64,000 bases of DNA, taken from assembly GCA_963277665.1 (NCBI GenBank), contig OY728136.1:1976742576-1976806575 (forward strand), read 5' to 3'. Positions 12,690 to 26,204 of this stretch are shown here, one piece after another (within the stretch, counting starts at the first letter, position 1; the number at the start of each line of letters is the position of its first letter). Made by a program: the position numbers and the translations under genes. Source of the stretch: Viscum album (taxonomy: Eukaryota; Streptophyta; Magnoliopsida; Santalales; Viscaceae). The notes below the pieces were generated by a model. The model saw only the letters and a list, made by a program, of their open reading frames with translations, ran no database searches and was not told where the DNA came from.

Positions 12690-13600
12690 TATTACCAAAA
12701 AACTGGATGCGTTCTTTATAGTAATATAGATCATGTTCAAATTCAATTTCTGCTTACTTGCGAAGATGCTTTCAGTCTGGCATGTACTTCCTTAATAATG
12801 ATATATAGAACACATCACCTAATTTTGATATTATCAAAGGAATTTCCAAATTTTAAGACACACATCTAATTATTTCTATAATTTTAATTTTTTTAATTTT
12901 GGGGCTCTATTTCAATTTCAAACTAAAATTTATAACACCCTTTCAGGGAGATACTTTCAATAAAATGTGATATCCCACTTGAACCTCAAAATTGATCCAT
13001 CGGTTGTTAAATTAACTCATTTGAATTATTTTATATAATTTATTATGATTTTGAATATTATTTACATTTTTTGTTTTCTCTTTAACAAGTTCCATTCCTA
13101 TAAGATTTATTTCACTAATTTCATCCCAAAAAGTTGGAGTAGGAAATATCTTACTATATAATGCATTATATATCAACATTTGAATACTTTAATAGAAGAT
13201 ATAATTATAAGAAAACTCTATGAATTGAAATTTATAATCCCTAATATCATTAGTTCCAAGTGGTAATGTCCTCAACATGTATTCTAATATTTTAATAATC
13301 TGTAAATACTGCCCATCAATTTTTAGATGATAATCGATTTTCAAATGTAGCACAGTATCAAGAGACATATAAATTCATTTTTAATGTTTATATTTAAATT
13401 ACATATTATGATCAAACAAAACTTAATATAACTTCCCATCATGTATTAAAAATTAATTAATATAGATTCATGCAATGTTATCAAGATGAAAATATTATCG
13501 TATTGCTAGAAAATGTGCGTATTTGGAAAGATGGTCAAAAATAACCCATGTTGAATCATTATTATAAGGATGATTTAGAAATATAGTGTATAAATCCTTA
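12690..13600 (-). pseudogene. Integrase remnant of element C
   Basis: In one minus-strand frame, 13497-13580 reads STWVIFDHLSKYAHFLA, which matches the first catalytic-aspartate region of Gypsy integrases. Further on, 13225-13335 reads YHLKIDGQYLQIIKILEYML, which matches the conserved stretch after the catalytic glutamate. A weaker match to the C-terminal part (RLKASSQ, about 12755) precedes the polypurine tract. Stops and frameshifts separate the blocks. An active enzyme would insert element cDNA into the chromosome; this copy cannot. Order and spacing relative to RNase H and the left LTR support the call. Whether a chromodomain was present cannot be seen. Confidence 0.8.
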
Positions 13601-14469
13601 GTAATGTCATCCCATTTCTATATAATAAAAGGTACAGTTTTCATGACTCATTTAGGATGTCATCTCTCATCATTCACCTATTAAAAAACCAAAAATCATG
13701 ATACATTATCATTACTTTATGAATTCATATTATCCCACAAAAAATGATCCCTAAAATATTTATAAATTTGAGTGCTACCATAGTTTATACAGAAATTAAA
13801 TCTATGATAATCATCTAATATTTCTCTTTTTATGTTTGTTATATAAGGAACACATATTCACTTCCCACGTTATAGAGTTTCATCTTTATTTAAGAAGTCT
13901 ACAAATTTCCCATCAATCACAACATTAATATTCATTGAAAATTCACATCATCAAGAAAATGTATTTTTTAACTTTTCACATCACGGTAAACTTAGGGATT
14001 ATCTTAGTGGTATAGAGATCAGTGGGTATTGGGTAGGTCTTCAATTTCTATCTCCCTGTCTTCCTACATATGTAGGTGTTTTCATGCGTCTTTGTAGTTT
14101 TGTAGTTATCCTTCCACGACTCTTTGTATCTTTTCAAATAATTATGTTTGGTTAATCATTTCAAAAATCTGGTGAGGTATCCACTTCCTTAATAATTCCC
14201 ATACACCTAATTACTAGATCTATGAATATTGGTTCCCTACAAATCAACATTCGGTCAAAATTTCCCGATCATTATTACTCAGTGCACCGCTACAATATTT
14301 TTCTTCCCTAAGTGGTAGTGAATTACAAAATCATAATCCTTGAGTGTGTTGATCGACCTATTTCTCATCATATTGATATATTTCTGTGAAAATATTCATT
14401 TTAGGATATTATGGTCTTTGTATATCCCACAACATTAACTATATAGATAATTTATCAATATTGTAAAAG

Positions 14470-14642
14470 CAATTATTATAGATTCCAACTCAAGATCATG
14501 ATTTTGATCTTCCAATTCATGAGTCCTTAAATTTCATGATAAATAGACAATAATGGTATCTTTCTTCATAAGGAAACATCTATGTACCATATTCAAAGAA
14601 TCATTATATATAAAAAATCCATCATTTCCTGACAGTGCCGTA
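14470..14642 (-). pseudogene. RNase H remnant of element C
   Basis: The minus strand reads GFFIYNDSLNMVHRCFLMKK and, after a short gap, a block ending THELEDQNHDLELES. This follows the course of the Gypsy RNase H domain: the YxDAS-type first catalytic aspartate has become N-D-S here, and the HDLELE block after it is well kept. The enzyme removes the RNA strand during reverse transcription. One in-frame stop interrupts the visible segment. It lies between the RT and integrase remnants, as expected. Confidence 0.8.
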
Positions 14643-14989
14643 AAAATCAGGGCATTTACCAATATCCTATTTAATTTTTGAAACATTCTTCACATTAATT
14701 TATCTATACAATCATAACCAATTTATAGTTAAAATGTTTTAACTGGATTTATCACCAGGAAAAATTATGAAAAAATTATTTTTATTAACATTACTAACAA
14801 ATGAAACTACATACATTGGTTATGTTTATTGATGTAATTCGTGTTTTTACTACATTTTTATACACATGATCGACTGAGAATCAATCCTTATATAAAATGT
14901 GGATAATTTATAACGATAGAATTCACACGTTCTGAATTAATCATATAACTAGTTTCTTGTAATAATATCAAGAATGTTCCTCAAGTGAT

Positions 14990-15445
14990 TCTCACGATCA
15001 TAATATGTTTCAAAAAAAACACCAAGAAATAATCCATAAATAAAAAAAATCATTATATTCAATCAATTCACTATTCATTATATCTATAAAAATAAAGAGC
15101 TCATTAGTTAGTCCAAAATGAATTACTATAAACTTTTAATTTATATAACTCATACAAAATTTTTTATTTGAAATATCTTCCTTCTTTATGCCAATTAATA
15201 ATACCCATATTATAGGTCAATCATTGAAATATATTGATCTCTGCAAACCTGACGGAATAATCCAAGAATATGTAGAAGAAGATTATTTTTCTTATTGTAG
15301 TTTCTTTGAATTCACTATAATTTATTAAAACACTCATAGATCCATAATTCTTCTTATCAACAAGAGAAGGTCCACCCCATGGTGAAACAGTAAGGTTTTT
15401 AAATCCCTTATTACACAAATCCTCTAGTTTTTTCATAAAATCCAC
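14990..15445 (-). pseudogene. Reverse transcriptase remnant of element C
   Basis: A 74-codon open frame (15221-15445) contains SPWGGPSLVDKKNYGSMSVL and then INYSEFKETTI, matching the N-terminal fingers block of Gypsy RT. About 100 bp further along the element, HFGLTNELFIFIDIMNSELI (from 15120) matches the following palm block. The YxDD catalytic site should lie near 15005-15040 but is not intact. The frame is broken between the two blocks. The family copies the element RNA into DNA in cytoplasmic particles; this copy is dead. Confidence 0.85.
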
Positions 15446-15798
15446 TAATTAAACTGTGGAAATTCTATTGGGATTCATTAATATATGTCATAAATTAGAG
15501 ATTATATTGATGAAAAACTAATCTTCATCCATTGGGTAATGTCAATGTAATTTCTCAAGAACTGCATCAACGTATTTCTATGAAATAAATACATCCTAAA
15601 TTTGGAAATTATCTTTTTTATATGTTTGTTTTATCACAGATTCTTCCCCAATAATATCATTTGGAAGACCTACTAGAGGTGGGTATATACATGACTCATA
15701 TAATTAATGATCCCCTTTAAATTTAATAAATTCCATATTTTTTATCATGAATCATAATTTCCATCTCATTGTAGTTATTTTTTATCACATTTAGAAAT

Positions 15799-16113
15799 CT
15801 AGTCAATACCAAGGATTATATCACATTCATCCATTGGTATAGTAAAAAATTTTATGAATAGGGGATGTCTATTTTTCATAATGTTAACATCCATGCACAT
15901 TCTTTTTGAATTTATATTTCTACTAAGGGTTTTGACTGAAAACTCCCTTACAAAGACTCCATGTAAATATCGAATTTTCTTTGAAAACATAAAAGATATT
16001 AAATGTTGTGATGAAACAGAATCTAGAAAAAAATCATTATCTAAATTTAAATAAATTATTAAACTATAGACCACCACATCTTTAGAAACATCAACCATAT
16101 TTGTAATGATCAC
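15799..16113 (-). pseudogene. Aspartic protease remnant of element C
   Basis: A 104-codon open frame resembles the retropepsin domain of plant Gypsy polyproteins. The active-site triad reads D-S-V in FFLDSVSSQHLISF instead of D-S/T-G, so the glycine is lost. The frame ends in a CDIILGID block, the usual end of this domain just before the RT linker. Its position between gag zinc-knuckle remnants and RT is canonical. The enzyme cleaves the Gag-Pol polyprotein; the missing glycine and the truncated surroundings make activity very unlikely. The start codon is arbitrary because the domain was part of a longer polyprotein. Confidence 0.8.
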
Positions 16114-16239
16114 ATAATCTTGTACTTCTCCCCATAGCCTCCTTTTTAGTATGTTTCATTGACAATGGGGACATTGGTTTGAATAATTAACCCATTATTT
16201 AAAGCTGAAACTCTATAGAGAATTTATATTTTCCCCCAT

Positions 16240-17650
16240 AATTTCATTTTTCTTATGGCCCTTATCACTTTAATTATAAAAAAACTTTCATTCGCTTTAA
16301 TCATTTTCTATTATGATTATTTCCACAATTTTTGTATAATGTAAATTTATTCTTCTTATACATTTTGTTGGAAACATTCTCCTCTTCTTGGATCCCAGAC
16401 TACCTATAATTCTCTTTTTTTTCTTATATATATATGATATGAAAAACTCCTTCTATTTTTTGATTTCATATAAAACAATTTCATCAAATGTTGAAAAACA
16501 TTGTGAGAAACTAGATCCCTTTGGATACATAGCTTAAGGACTTCAAATAAATGGCAGATAATTATTTCAATATTATATATGTAATATGTATAATACATGG
16601 ATAGCTCACTAAAGGTATCCTCATACATTTTCAGGAATTATTCTTCTATTTTCATTATACTAAGGAACTTTGTCTCATTTCATTTTTTTCCCATGAAGGA
16701 AATAATTATCGAAGAATGTTATCTTAAAAACCCTCCATTCCATTTTTTATCTCTCTTCCTCCCTAGTTATTTGGATCGACAAAAACCATTAATAATAATC
16801 ACCTTTGAGATAATATATCAAATATATATCCTTTTTTGTTTCATCACATCTTAGGCTAGAAATTTATTTTCAAGTGACTTAATCCATTGCTCTGCTACCA
16901 CTAGATTAGTGGTTCCACTAAATTATTATGGATTATATCATATGAAATGATCCAATATTGGTTTTAATATGTCATGGAGCATCATGTTTAGCTATATTTA
17001 TAGGGTTATTATTTATAACAAAGTTCATCTTCCACAATATTGTCAAGTTCGTCCCATCTCCAATACCATTTGTAATGGATTTTTGAGTAAGGAAATTTCT
17101 ATATTGTCCATGAGGATTGATTAAATTATTTGAAACATATTATAATTCTAAATAATGGAATATAATGAATTAATTCATATCATTATGTATTTAAAATCAT
17201 ACTATATTATTCGGCATCATGTATAGAACATAACATAAATGGAATATTTATACACTATAAATATAAAAATCCCAAGACTTTTTTATTGGAGATAACTCTA
17301 AATCCAAAAAATATTTTCAAATATTTTATAATGGTTTTTAATGAAATGTGATTTTTCCTATAAATACTATATATGAGTTTCAAACTAGAAACATAATATG
17401 TGAACACACACTATGAACTAGAATAATGTTTGAGTAATACTAGACAACTCTTTTTGATGTTATTACTCATAGATGAATCTGTTCCTAAATCAGGTTGACT
17501 TGTAGAATCTAGGAATGCATTTATTGCTATGAAAACCAACAAAATATCTAATTTTCCAAAAAAATTATGAAATTTTTCTAAAATGAGACATGTATTATAA
17601 GTCTGTTTTGAGGGGGTTGTTCTCTAATCAATGTATTTCGAAATATAGTT
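16240..17650 (-). pseudogene. Gag remnant of element C with decayed zinc knuckle
   Basis: Near 16300-16345 the minus strand reads LYKNCGNNHN, the remains of a C-x2-C-x4-H-x4-C nucleic-acid-binding knuckle with the first cysteine changed. Upstream in the element, the 74-codon frame 16404-16628 (starting MYEDTFSELSMYYTYYIY) follows the C-terminal part of the plant Gypsy gag domain. The rest up to the primer-binding site has no open frame. Gag forms the particle shell and packages element RNA. Many stops are present. Confidence 0.65.
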
Positions 17651-17672
17651 TACATGGTTTCTACAACACTTT

Positions 17673-17684
17673 TTCTGATAAAAA
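17673..17684 (-). promoter_or_regulatory. Primer-binding site of element C
   Basis: The plus strand reads ttctgataaaaa just before the right LTR. Its complement is a decayed form of TGGTATCAGAGC, the binding site for the 3' end of initiator tRNA-Met used by most plant Gypsy elements. The position beside the 5' LTR fits the minus-strand orientation. Confidence 0.55.
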
Positions 17685-17685
17685 A

Positions 17686-20600
17686 AGAAACAACCACAAC
17701 ACTAGTATCACAGATTTGGTGGTTATGTCATTTTATTAGAATAAGGAAAAGGGTCCTAATAATGAAGGAATGATAATTTTAGTTTTATTAAAAACCATAT
17801 ACATACATCATACCCATTTTACATTTAGAATAGAATATAAAAAATTAAAGAAGAAATTTCTAGACATCCATCAAAATCATTAAGAAATTTTAGATTCGTA
17901 TTTTGGAGAAAATAAACAAGGGGTGAGATCAAATTATCAATAGAGTTTATATAAAAACCAATACACTATGAATAAATAATTTATAATTTATATGGCATGA
18001 TAGAAAACAAAAATAAACATGCCATTTCATTAACAACATAAGCATTAAATTGACCCAGGGATAATATCAATAAATTAGTATCATGGATAAAAATAATTGA
18101 ATTATCAATGACGGAAATGAATATAATTAAACATCATTATCTCATTAATCAGGTTATTTATACCATCATGAATTTGTTCCAATATAGTTTAATGTATGTG
18201 TAGATATTTAGACAAACCGTATTTAATAATTTTTCCCAATGAATTTGTCTCACGATACATGTTGATGCATCAAAGGGGATATATATAAATGGTTCTCACC
18301 CATCACTTCACTTCGAATTAATTTCTTATATAATGAATTATAAATTCAATTCATAAAAAATATTTATTAATATTAAATCTATGTAATGGGTAGAGGATGC
18401 GAATTTTTCAAAATAATATCCCAATAAATCAAATATCTTTTATAGTAAAACTCCATATATATAAAATAGTATATAGTTTTGAAAATAATCATATACATGA
18501 TAGAAACAATATGGGTATTTAATATAAATGTAATTTAAAATTATAAAAACAAAAGTGATTGATTCAAGAGAAAGATAGATTTCACAAAAATAATAATAGA
18601 TAACAGATGAATATCTATTCATTAGTAATATAGGTTGTGTAATAAAATCGAATCCTTTCAAAAAATAATGAAAATGAAATTTAAAAATTAAAATAATATT
18701 TCATTAATTTGTTTTATTTTTTAATAATAGAAAATATATAGTAGAATAAAAATAGAATAAAATGGTTATGACGGTGTGATAGTTCATTAATGTCTTATAA
18801 GGTGAAGACATTCTTTTTAAATTCATATAATGAAATCAAAAAACAAACCTTTCTTAAAACATTGGATAGATTCATTTAAAACATTTCAAAATTAAATAAT
18901 ATATCAAAATTTTATGAATAAATCATTTTATTGATAAAAATTAAATTTTTGAAATGATTTTTAATTTTTTTTACATGGAGTAAAAATATATTCGACTAAA
19001 AGATATACAAAATTGGTATTTATTTTAAACATATATTTTCATGACTACGGTAACAAAGAGAATAAATGTTTAATGAGAATTATGTAGACTGCTTAAATAT
19101 ATTGAGTAAATTAAAGTATGTTTATTTTATTAATGATAGATTTTATTATTCCTTCAAAAAAATTAATCAAATACCAAAAAAATGACAATGTAAAATAAAT
19201 CTTTACTCCTTGGTAAATGTAAAATTATAAACCCTTGAAATAATAATAATTAATTTAATCATTAATAATCATAAAAAGTATTTATTCATGTTAAATATAT
19301 TAATATGAAATTATATACACTTCCTAAAAGTAAATAGGTTATGAATATCTAATATGCCTCAAGGGCATAGAAATTGAGACGAATTCCCTTACAATGATAA
19401 CAAAGTTGAAATGAGTATTAATCAATGAAATTATAATATTTATAAAATATAAATTCACATAAAATAATTGTAAATGTAATATAAAATATTCAACAGTAAT
19501 TAGACACGTATTGTTAGGATATCAAATTCGATGATGAAATAAAATAACCTAATGAAAATAATTGAGATAAGAAAACCCTTAGTACTTTGTAGCATTAGAG
19601 TCAAAACACCATGGATGAAAAAACCTGATTTGGAAACTAAAATAACATGATGTCTAAAGAATTTATTATATGAAATGGAAAATTGAATTATATAGAATAT
19701 ATAAATGAAATTAGGCTCATAAAAATAAAATGTGCCTTAATAAAGGAAAATTAGAACAAAATACCCTACCACATGAATCATTTTAGCTGGACATATATTA
19801 GACTAATTTATAAATTTTTTTAACATTTTATTAACTAATATGATAACCATATACATATATATAATATCATATATCATCCTCTTATAATATATTATCACCC
19901 ATATGATAATATTACTTCCTTATTACCACTGTTTTGTGTATTAAACGCTTAATTTTCTCATGCATGTTATTTCAAAGAAGTCGTAGTTATTGTACATATG
20001 AAAGAGATGCATAATATAAATAAGTATAATAATATTTTTAAAATTATATTAATTTCCTTATATATATTTTTAGATCCATTCAATAAATTTGGAAATATAA
20101 AATAAATAACATCACCTCACGGAGACGGTAGGTCATATGTATGCACGAGTGACATTATCATTTCACTAATGGTTAAAAGGGTAAGGAATTATTTGATATA
20201 TTAAATTTTTTGAATTAAATTTATGAAATAATTATAATATATATTCATTATTTACCACATTATGACCATCCATGTGAGCTTTTGATGGAAAACAATTTAC
20301 ATCAGTTCGTGAAGTGGTAGTCCCCGGTACACATGGGTGATGGTTTTGTTTCCTTTTTTTTAGAAGGGGATGAATAGATATTTTTCCAAAAACATAATAT
20401 AATATTATTTTATAATAGATAATTGTTTTGTTATATTTTAATTTTTTTGACATTATTGAATTTGGAATAATAATACATAAAAAATAAATGCAAGGATTAA
20501 GTTGATTAACTTATCTTACAAAACCCTCCCTTAGATATCTTATTAAGATTCTGGAGGATAGTCTTTGGGAATACCAGTATATCTATATTGTGGATAATGA

Positions 20601-20743
20601 TTTTTGGAGATATTTTGAAAATTTATTTTAAGATAAATTTCATAATATTTGTCCATATGTTATATGAGGAGGATCGCTTTAGTAATTTTGGTGAGTGGCA
20701 TACTTGTATTTATTCAACACTTTAAAGTAATGACAAAACACAT
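17686..20743 (-). repeat. Right LTR of element C, first part
   Basis: This is the part of the 5' LTR lying before the array B insertion. It aligns with 8641-11690, for example at the tacatacatcatacccatt block (17810) and the cctaaaagtaaatag block (19320). The TATA region near 20672-20690 has decayed compared with the left copy. The alignment stops at cacat (20739-20743), and the remaining 861 bp resume at 52731. Confidence 0.75.
20122..20340 (-). promoter_or_regulatory. Paired G+C-rich boxes in right LTR of C
   Basis: The first core gagacggta (20122) is followed by a tatgtatgcacgagtgac tract, and the second core gaagtggta (20311) by ccccggtacacatgggtga. Core spacing is 189 bp, the same as in the left LTR. 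Confidence 0.65.
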
Positions 20744-22302
20744 TATAATAGACCATATTTTATTAAATTTAAATTAGTTGTAAATATATTTAATATTATC
20801 ACATAAAATAATAAAACCACGCCATAACATTATATGTTTCTTGTCTTCGGAAACAAGAAAATGTAAACTAATGGTTCATAAAACATCAACATCGTCTCCC
20901 GCTTATTCCATTATAAAAAGGACCCATTTTACCATATATTATATAATACCTTTCTTCATATCATGGGAAACGAAAAATAATAAAGGGTGATATAAGATTT
21001 TTTGTTTGGGTAAAAAAGGATTATAACTATCATATTATAATCAGGATACATAATAATATCAGAAAAATATATGATAATTTTATCCTGCATATCTAAGATC
21101 AGGATATCATGTCATTGGATAAATCATAAATGTTTATATAGAACATATTTCATGAGATCATAAAATAAGAGAATAAATTTTTGAATAAACATAATCATAT
21201 AATATCATTTCCATATTATTAAAATCTCACTTCCAAGAACATCATAGTAGAAAAATCCTTTATTGAACTGTGTTCAGCCCCGATTCCAGCCTAGTTTTAT
21301 AGATCCATGATGATTTCCCATTACAGTGCAGTCTATCTCATGAGATGTAAATATTTACCCAATTCATTAGAGTGATATATAGTATCCACATATCAAAAAA
21401 TTAAAACCATAAATATATGTTCCACAACAATAAATATCATTGATCATATAAGTACCCATATAAATAAATAGGTTTCATAAATAACATGAAATCATCACAC
21501 AACCCATGGAAAAGAAATGTGTTTTATAAATAGATTTCCTTAATAAGACTAAAAAACATTATAACAAGGGGGAAATTTTGTTCAAAAATATCTCTGTTGA
21601 AACACGAGTAACATAAATTAATGTGATCATAGATGGAAAATAATTTTGGGGTATAACTTGAAAATAAATCTTAATGAAAATATTCGTTCTTCATTGAAAA
21701 CATTTTCTTTTCATAAAATCTCACAAAATTTTTTTAAAAAACATTCTTTGAAAATATCATTTTAATCATGTATGGGAAGATTGAGTTCATTAATCTATCA
21801 TGAAAGTAGGAAAATATGTTCATGTTGTATAAGTTAAAAAACATTCCTTTCATACTTTTTCCTGAAAAGTCAAAAAAATTACTCCATAAAAAATGGGAAA
21901 AATATTATTTTCAAAATATTTAGAAAAAATTAAAACATGGGTAAAAATAAATATAAATAGTTTTTAAGAATATTAATAAAATTAACATATGTTTAAGAAA
22001 CACGGACATGGATGATAAATATCCCCCAACAGATACTTATAAATAATCCCAAATAAAATGAGAATGTGAATTTAACCCTTAAATTATGTATTATTTCCTT
22101 TATACATAAATGAAAATTGAGTATAATGGTATAAATACTATTATTAAATTATTACACAACCATAATAATATTTATGATATCATATATGATCATATATTCA
22201 CCTGTTTGTAAATAAAATCTCATTATTAATTTTTATTCAGTTGTTAACTGCTTCATTTTACGATACATAGGTTTTCATATAAGTCCTAATTATTTGGTAG
22301 GG
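20744..22302 (-). repeat. LTR 1 of array B, first part
   Basis: The start tataatagacc corresponds to tataaagaccc at 39815 and aataatggacc at 48571. The block aaaatgtaaactaatggttc (20869) matches gggaatgtaaacaactagtt (39929). Unlike at the other two B LTRs, no primer-binding site lies to its left, as expected for the outer 3' LTR. The sequence breaks off at the edge of element A and resumes at 32481. Confidence 0.75.
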
Positions 22303-25300
22303 TGTAACACCCTGACCCCAGTTTCCCAAAGTCTGTTCATTTTTACATAACATTTCCATGATTACATGGAATCAAGTCCCAAAAGGCCAATCAATTTAGT
22401 ATTATTCAAAAATAGATTACATACATGAACATTACAATACATTATAAAATAAAAAACAACAAGATAATTGCCTCAATTTATCACATTCATATCTCTTAGA
22501 CAATCCCTACAAGTCAGTCATCATATACATATTCTCATCCTCAGAAAAATATAACACAGAAAGGGGTGAGGTCAGATGCTCAGTAAGGATAATTATATCA
22601 CGTAAACATTCATAAACAAGCATAAACATTTAAGGCAATGTAAAAGACTAAAACCAAATTCTTTTAAACATAATATTCATCATTTTATGGAAAAGAAAAA
22701 TTAAATAATTCCATTTACTTATTCACATTGATATTTTACTAGTTGAATAATGAAATTTAATATTAATAGCTAATTTCATAATGGTAGAATGCATAATTTG
22801 AGACATCAAAACCACATAGTCAAGGCCTTGTTCCAAGGCTACAAATAATATTTTGTCAAGTCCTTGTGCGAAGACCCTAGTTTTTCTCATGAGACCTACC
22901 GATGCATCAAGGTGCAACACCAGGCTCCACCCGTCACTTCTAAGTCCAATGCATTCCTCATATGAAAATATTTAAACATAACATAATCATTTTCATTGAA
23001 ACTAGAATACAAAATGTCTATACTTTATCCATAAACCATGAATGGTATAAAAATAAAACATCCACAATAAAAAATATCACAAAACTTTCAATACAGAATG
23101 GAAGATTTGTATCAGAATAAATCAACCTCTATCAAGAATAATATACATCAAAGGATGTTGACATAGATTAAAATGATCAGTAAAAATATTTGATTCCATT
23201 TTTCATGAAATAATTTAAAATTCATATATAGTTAGTCATTTAAAATATTGTTTTGAATCAAAGTGTCCCATACCACATTGAAACTTTTGAATGGAATTAA
23301 CATGTTAAAACATTCATGTCTATATAAGTAAATCCTTAAAACTATTTTGAAAACATGTATATTAGTGAGAAATGTTTATAAGAATAAATCATTAAAACAT
23401 TTAAAATGATTTTTTGTTAAAATTCCCTTAAATTAATCCCTTTTAAAAAATTTATGAAACATGGACATGGATAATAAATATGTCTCAGTAAATACATACG
23501 TAAAAATAACTTCTATAATAAAGAGATTGTGATATTAACCCTTACATTGAACTTTTCCTTGGTTGAGGATATGCTAACCTATTTTATAATTTCAAAATAA
23601 TTGTTATTAAATTATAAAATAACTATATACATAAATATGATATCATATATGACCCTCTAATATTTCATTGTTAATAAAATTTCAGCAGTATCATCATTTC
23701 AGGTGTTAACTGATTCGTTTTCATTTATATTCTTGGTTACATAATCCATGTTCGTTATGGATAGGATTTATTTGATTCATATACCGAATTATTTTATGAT
23801 TATAATTATTATTTTTAATCATATAAAGAAAATTATTATTGAATGATTGTGATGGGGAATGAATCTCATCGCATTCGTGGAGACGGTAATCTGTATGTAC
23901 ACACGAGCGACAATATCATTATATTGATGGTGAAATAATTTTTAATTGGATGGTATATAATATATACATAATCATTAACAAGTTTTATTTATTATTTAAA
24001 TTAGTTATATTCATTATTATACCCATCCAAAATAATGAAGTGTTTAAATAACAAACTACACCACAACGTGGAGACGGTAAGCCGTACATATGCACATATG
24101 GTGACATTGTCATTTATAGGATGGATATAATAAAAAATATGGTTGTAACCTATTTATAATAACTTCATAGTATATAAAAGTCACTGGAGGTTTTATTTTA
24201 TAATTTAAACAACAATGAAAGACGAAGTGGAAGAAGAAAAGAACCTGAAAGAGGTGATGAGATATTAACATCTTCATCGGGTTATTCCTTTATATTTTAT
24301 CAAAAGGGCTATTTATATTAGATTTATAACCAAAGTAAGTCCTCTATGATGAATTGGAGAATGTTGGGAGGATATATGGGCTAGGTCTGGCCAAGACAAA
24401 TGGCATTGGTGGTGTAAAATTAGGATAAGGGTAAGTACCCTATTACAAGAGAGGAGAGGGTCATTTTAGGAAAATTTTGAAATATTATTTTATAAGAAAA
24501 TAATTTTCAGTTTATAATGGCCCAAAAATAATTTATTTAGAGGATAATGAGGTTATGTGTCTAAAAACTCTCAACAAATAGGTTTTAGACAGGTTTAGGT
24601 CATCATATTAACCATATCATTTAGATTTAACTCTTAGTAAAATAGTTTGACATTTATTATGTCTCTTGGTATTCTTATATTACATGGTTATAAAACATAA
24701 TATAACAATACAATAGAACCACATGTGGTTAATTATTAATATATATAACCTTATCTATGTCCTTTTTCAGAACATTATATTTCTATGACTATTATATAAA
24801 TTAATAATACAGTATTAGTTCTAAAAACTCATTTATGACAATTTTGACACTATTTAGTATTTGGTTTTTGAGAAAGTCATAAAAACATGATTACCTCAAA
24901 AAATATACATTTAATAAACAATAACATGTCATATGAACCTATAAAATTCGTGTATGTTAGAAAATATTATAAATTATATTTATTTTAATATTTGTTATAC
25001 CATTTATTTGATTCTTTCATTAATAAGGTAATTACATCATCATTATTGCATCATAAATAAATATATTTATTTTATGACTAAAAATTATAAATAAAATATT
25101 ATCATGTATGAAATATATATATATATATATAAAATTAAAATTTATAGTCTAATATATCAATTATGTAACACCATATAAATTTTTTTTTACTATAAGACAC
25201 TTGCTTTTGTTATTTTGGTCTTTACTTTAGATTAATTAATATAAAATGCCATTATCACTCCAAAGCGGCTCCATGGGGTTCCCAAATGGACCCAAGGATT

Positions 25301-26193
25301 CCCATGGTCGGACATGTATCATAAAATAGGGTTAGTTCATGTGTTATTGTAATTTAATATTATTATAATATTATTTGTTTTACCTTATTTACCTGATTTT
25401 CCTTTAACCATGGTAAATAAAATATTTACTGAAGTAAATATTCATAATAACTAAAAATAAAAGTGACCTATTTAAAATAAAATTACTTCATTATTCAAAA
25501 TATGGAATCCATTTTTTCCAATTCGAAACAACGAAGTGGCATAAATTAATATAATATTAATTCTTGTTGTTAAAACAGAAAGCGTGTTTTTAAGAAAAAA
25601 TAACTATCAAAAGATTGACACTTGTTTATGTCTAATATAATAGTTAAATTACATAAAATTACTTAAATTAAATTAAATGACAAAATTATAATTTATTGAT
25701 ACTTTAAAACCACTCAAATTTATAACGTTACACTATAAATTATATCCATTAAAAAATTTAATTAAAATTTATTATTTTCACTATTCATCAAAAAATGAAA
25801 GTTATCAGAAAAGTACTAGAAATTTTTCCCAACAAAATTTATATGTTAATATTATAAATAAGATTTTAATTTCATTAAATTTAATATATAATAGTGTAAA
25901 ATATTGGATTTAAAAATGGTTCTGTATTAAATGGCGGAAAACAACATTTTTTGAAAATTACTTCTTTTATCTTAAATATTGATTTTTTTATATTATGTCT
26001 GAGAAACAAAAAAGATGAATGTTAAAATTATATAGGATATATAGAATTTAAAATGTTTTTAATACTATTCATAACCACTTTTTTGAAAGGCTAGTTTGTA
26101 AGTCATGGTGTACTCAAACTCGATGTTGCGTGTAGCGCAAGTTATTGAAATACATAGAAAATATATTGTACTATAAAATCATTGGGTGTTACA
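22303..26193 (-). repeat. Left LTR of element A (3' LTR)
   Basis: The edges are a clean inverted pair: TGTAACACC at 22303 and GGGTGTTACA ending at 26193. It aligns throughout with 28576-32480, for example at aaaggggtgaggtcagatgc (22560 and 28832), the paired boxes, and aacagaaagcgtgtttttaa (25575 and 31852). The TATA region near 24438-24450 has decayed to TTGTAATAGGG on the minus strand. The 65-codon frame 22723-22920 is a chance frame. Confidence 0.9.
23880..24105 (-). promoter_or_regulatory. Paired G+C-rich boxes in left LTR of A
   Basis: The first core gagacggta (23880) is followed by tgtatgtacacacgagcgac, and the second core gagacggta (24071) by ccgtacatatgcacatatgg. Core spacing is 191 bp. 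This is the best-kept core sequence of the family together with the right LTR of A. Confidence 0.7.
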
Positions 26194-26204
26194 TTCTCCC
26201 ATCC
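26194..26204 (-). promoter_or_regulatory. Polypurine tract of element A
   Basis: The plus strand reads ttctcccatcc directly after the LTR edge, so the minus strand is GGATGGGAGAA ending at the 3' LTR. Confidence 0.75.
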
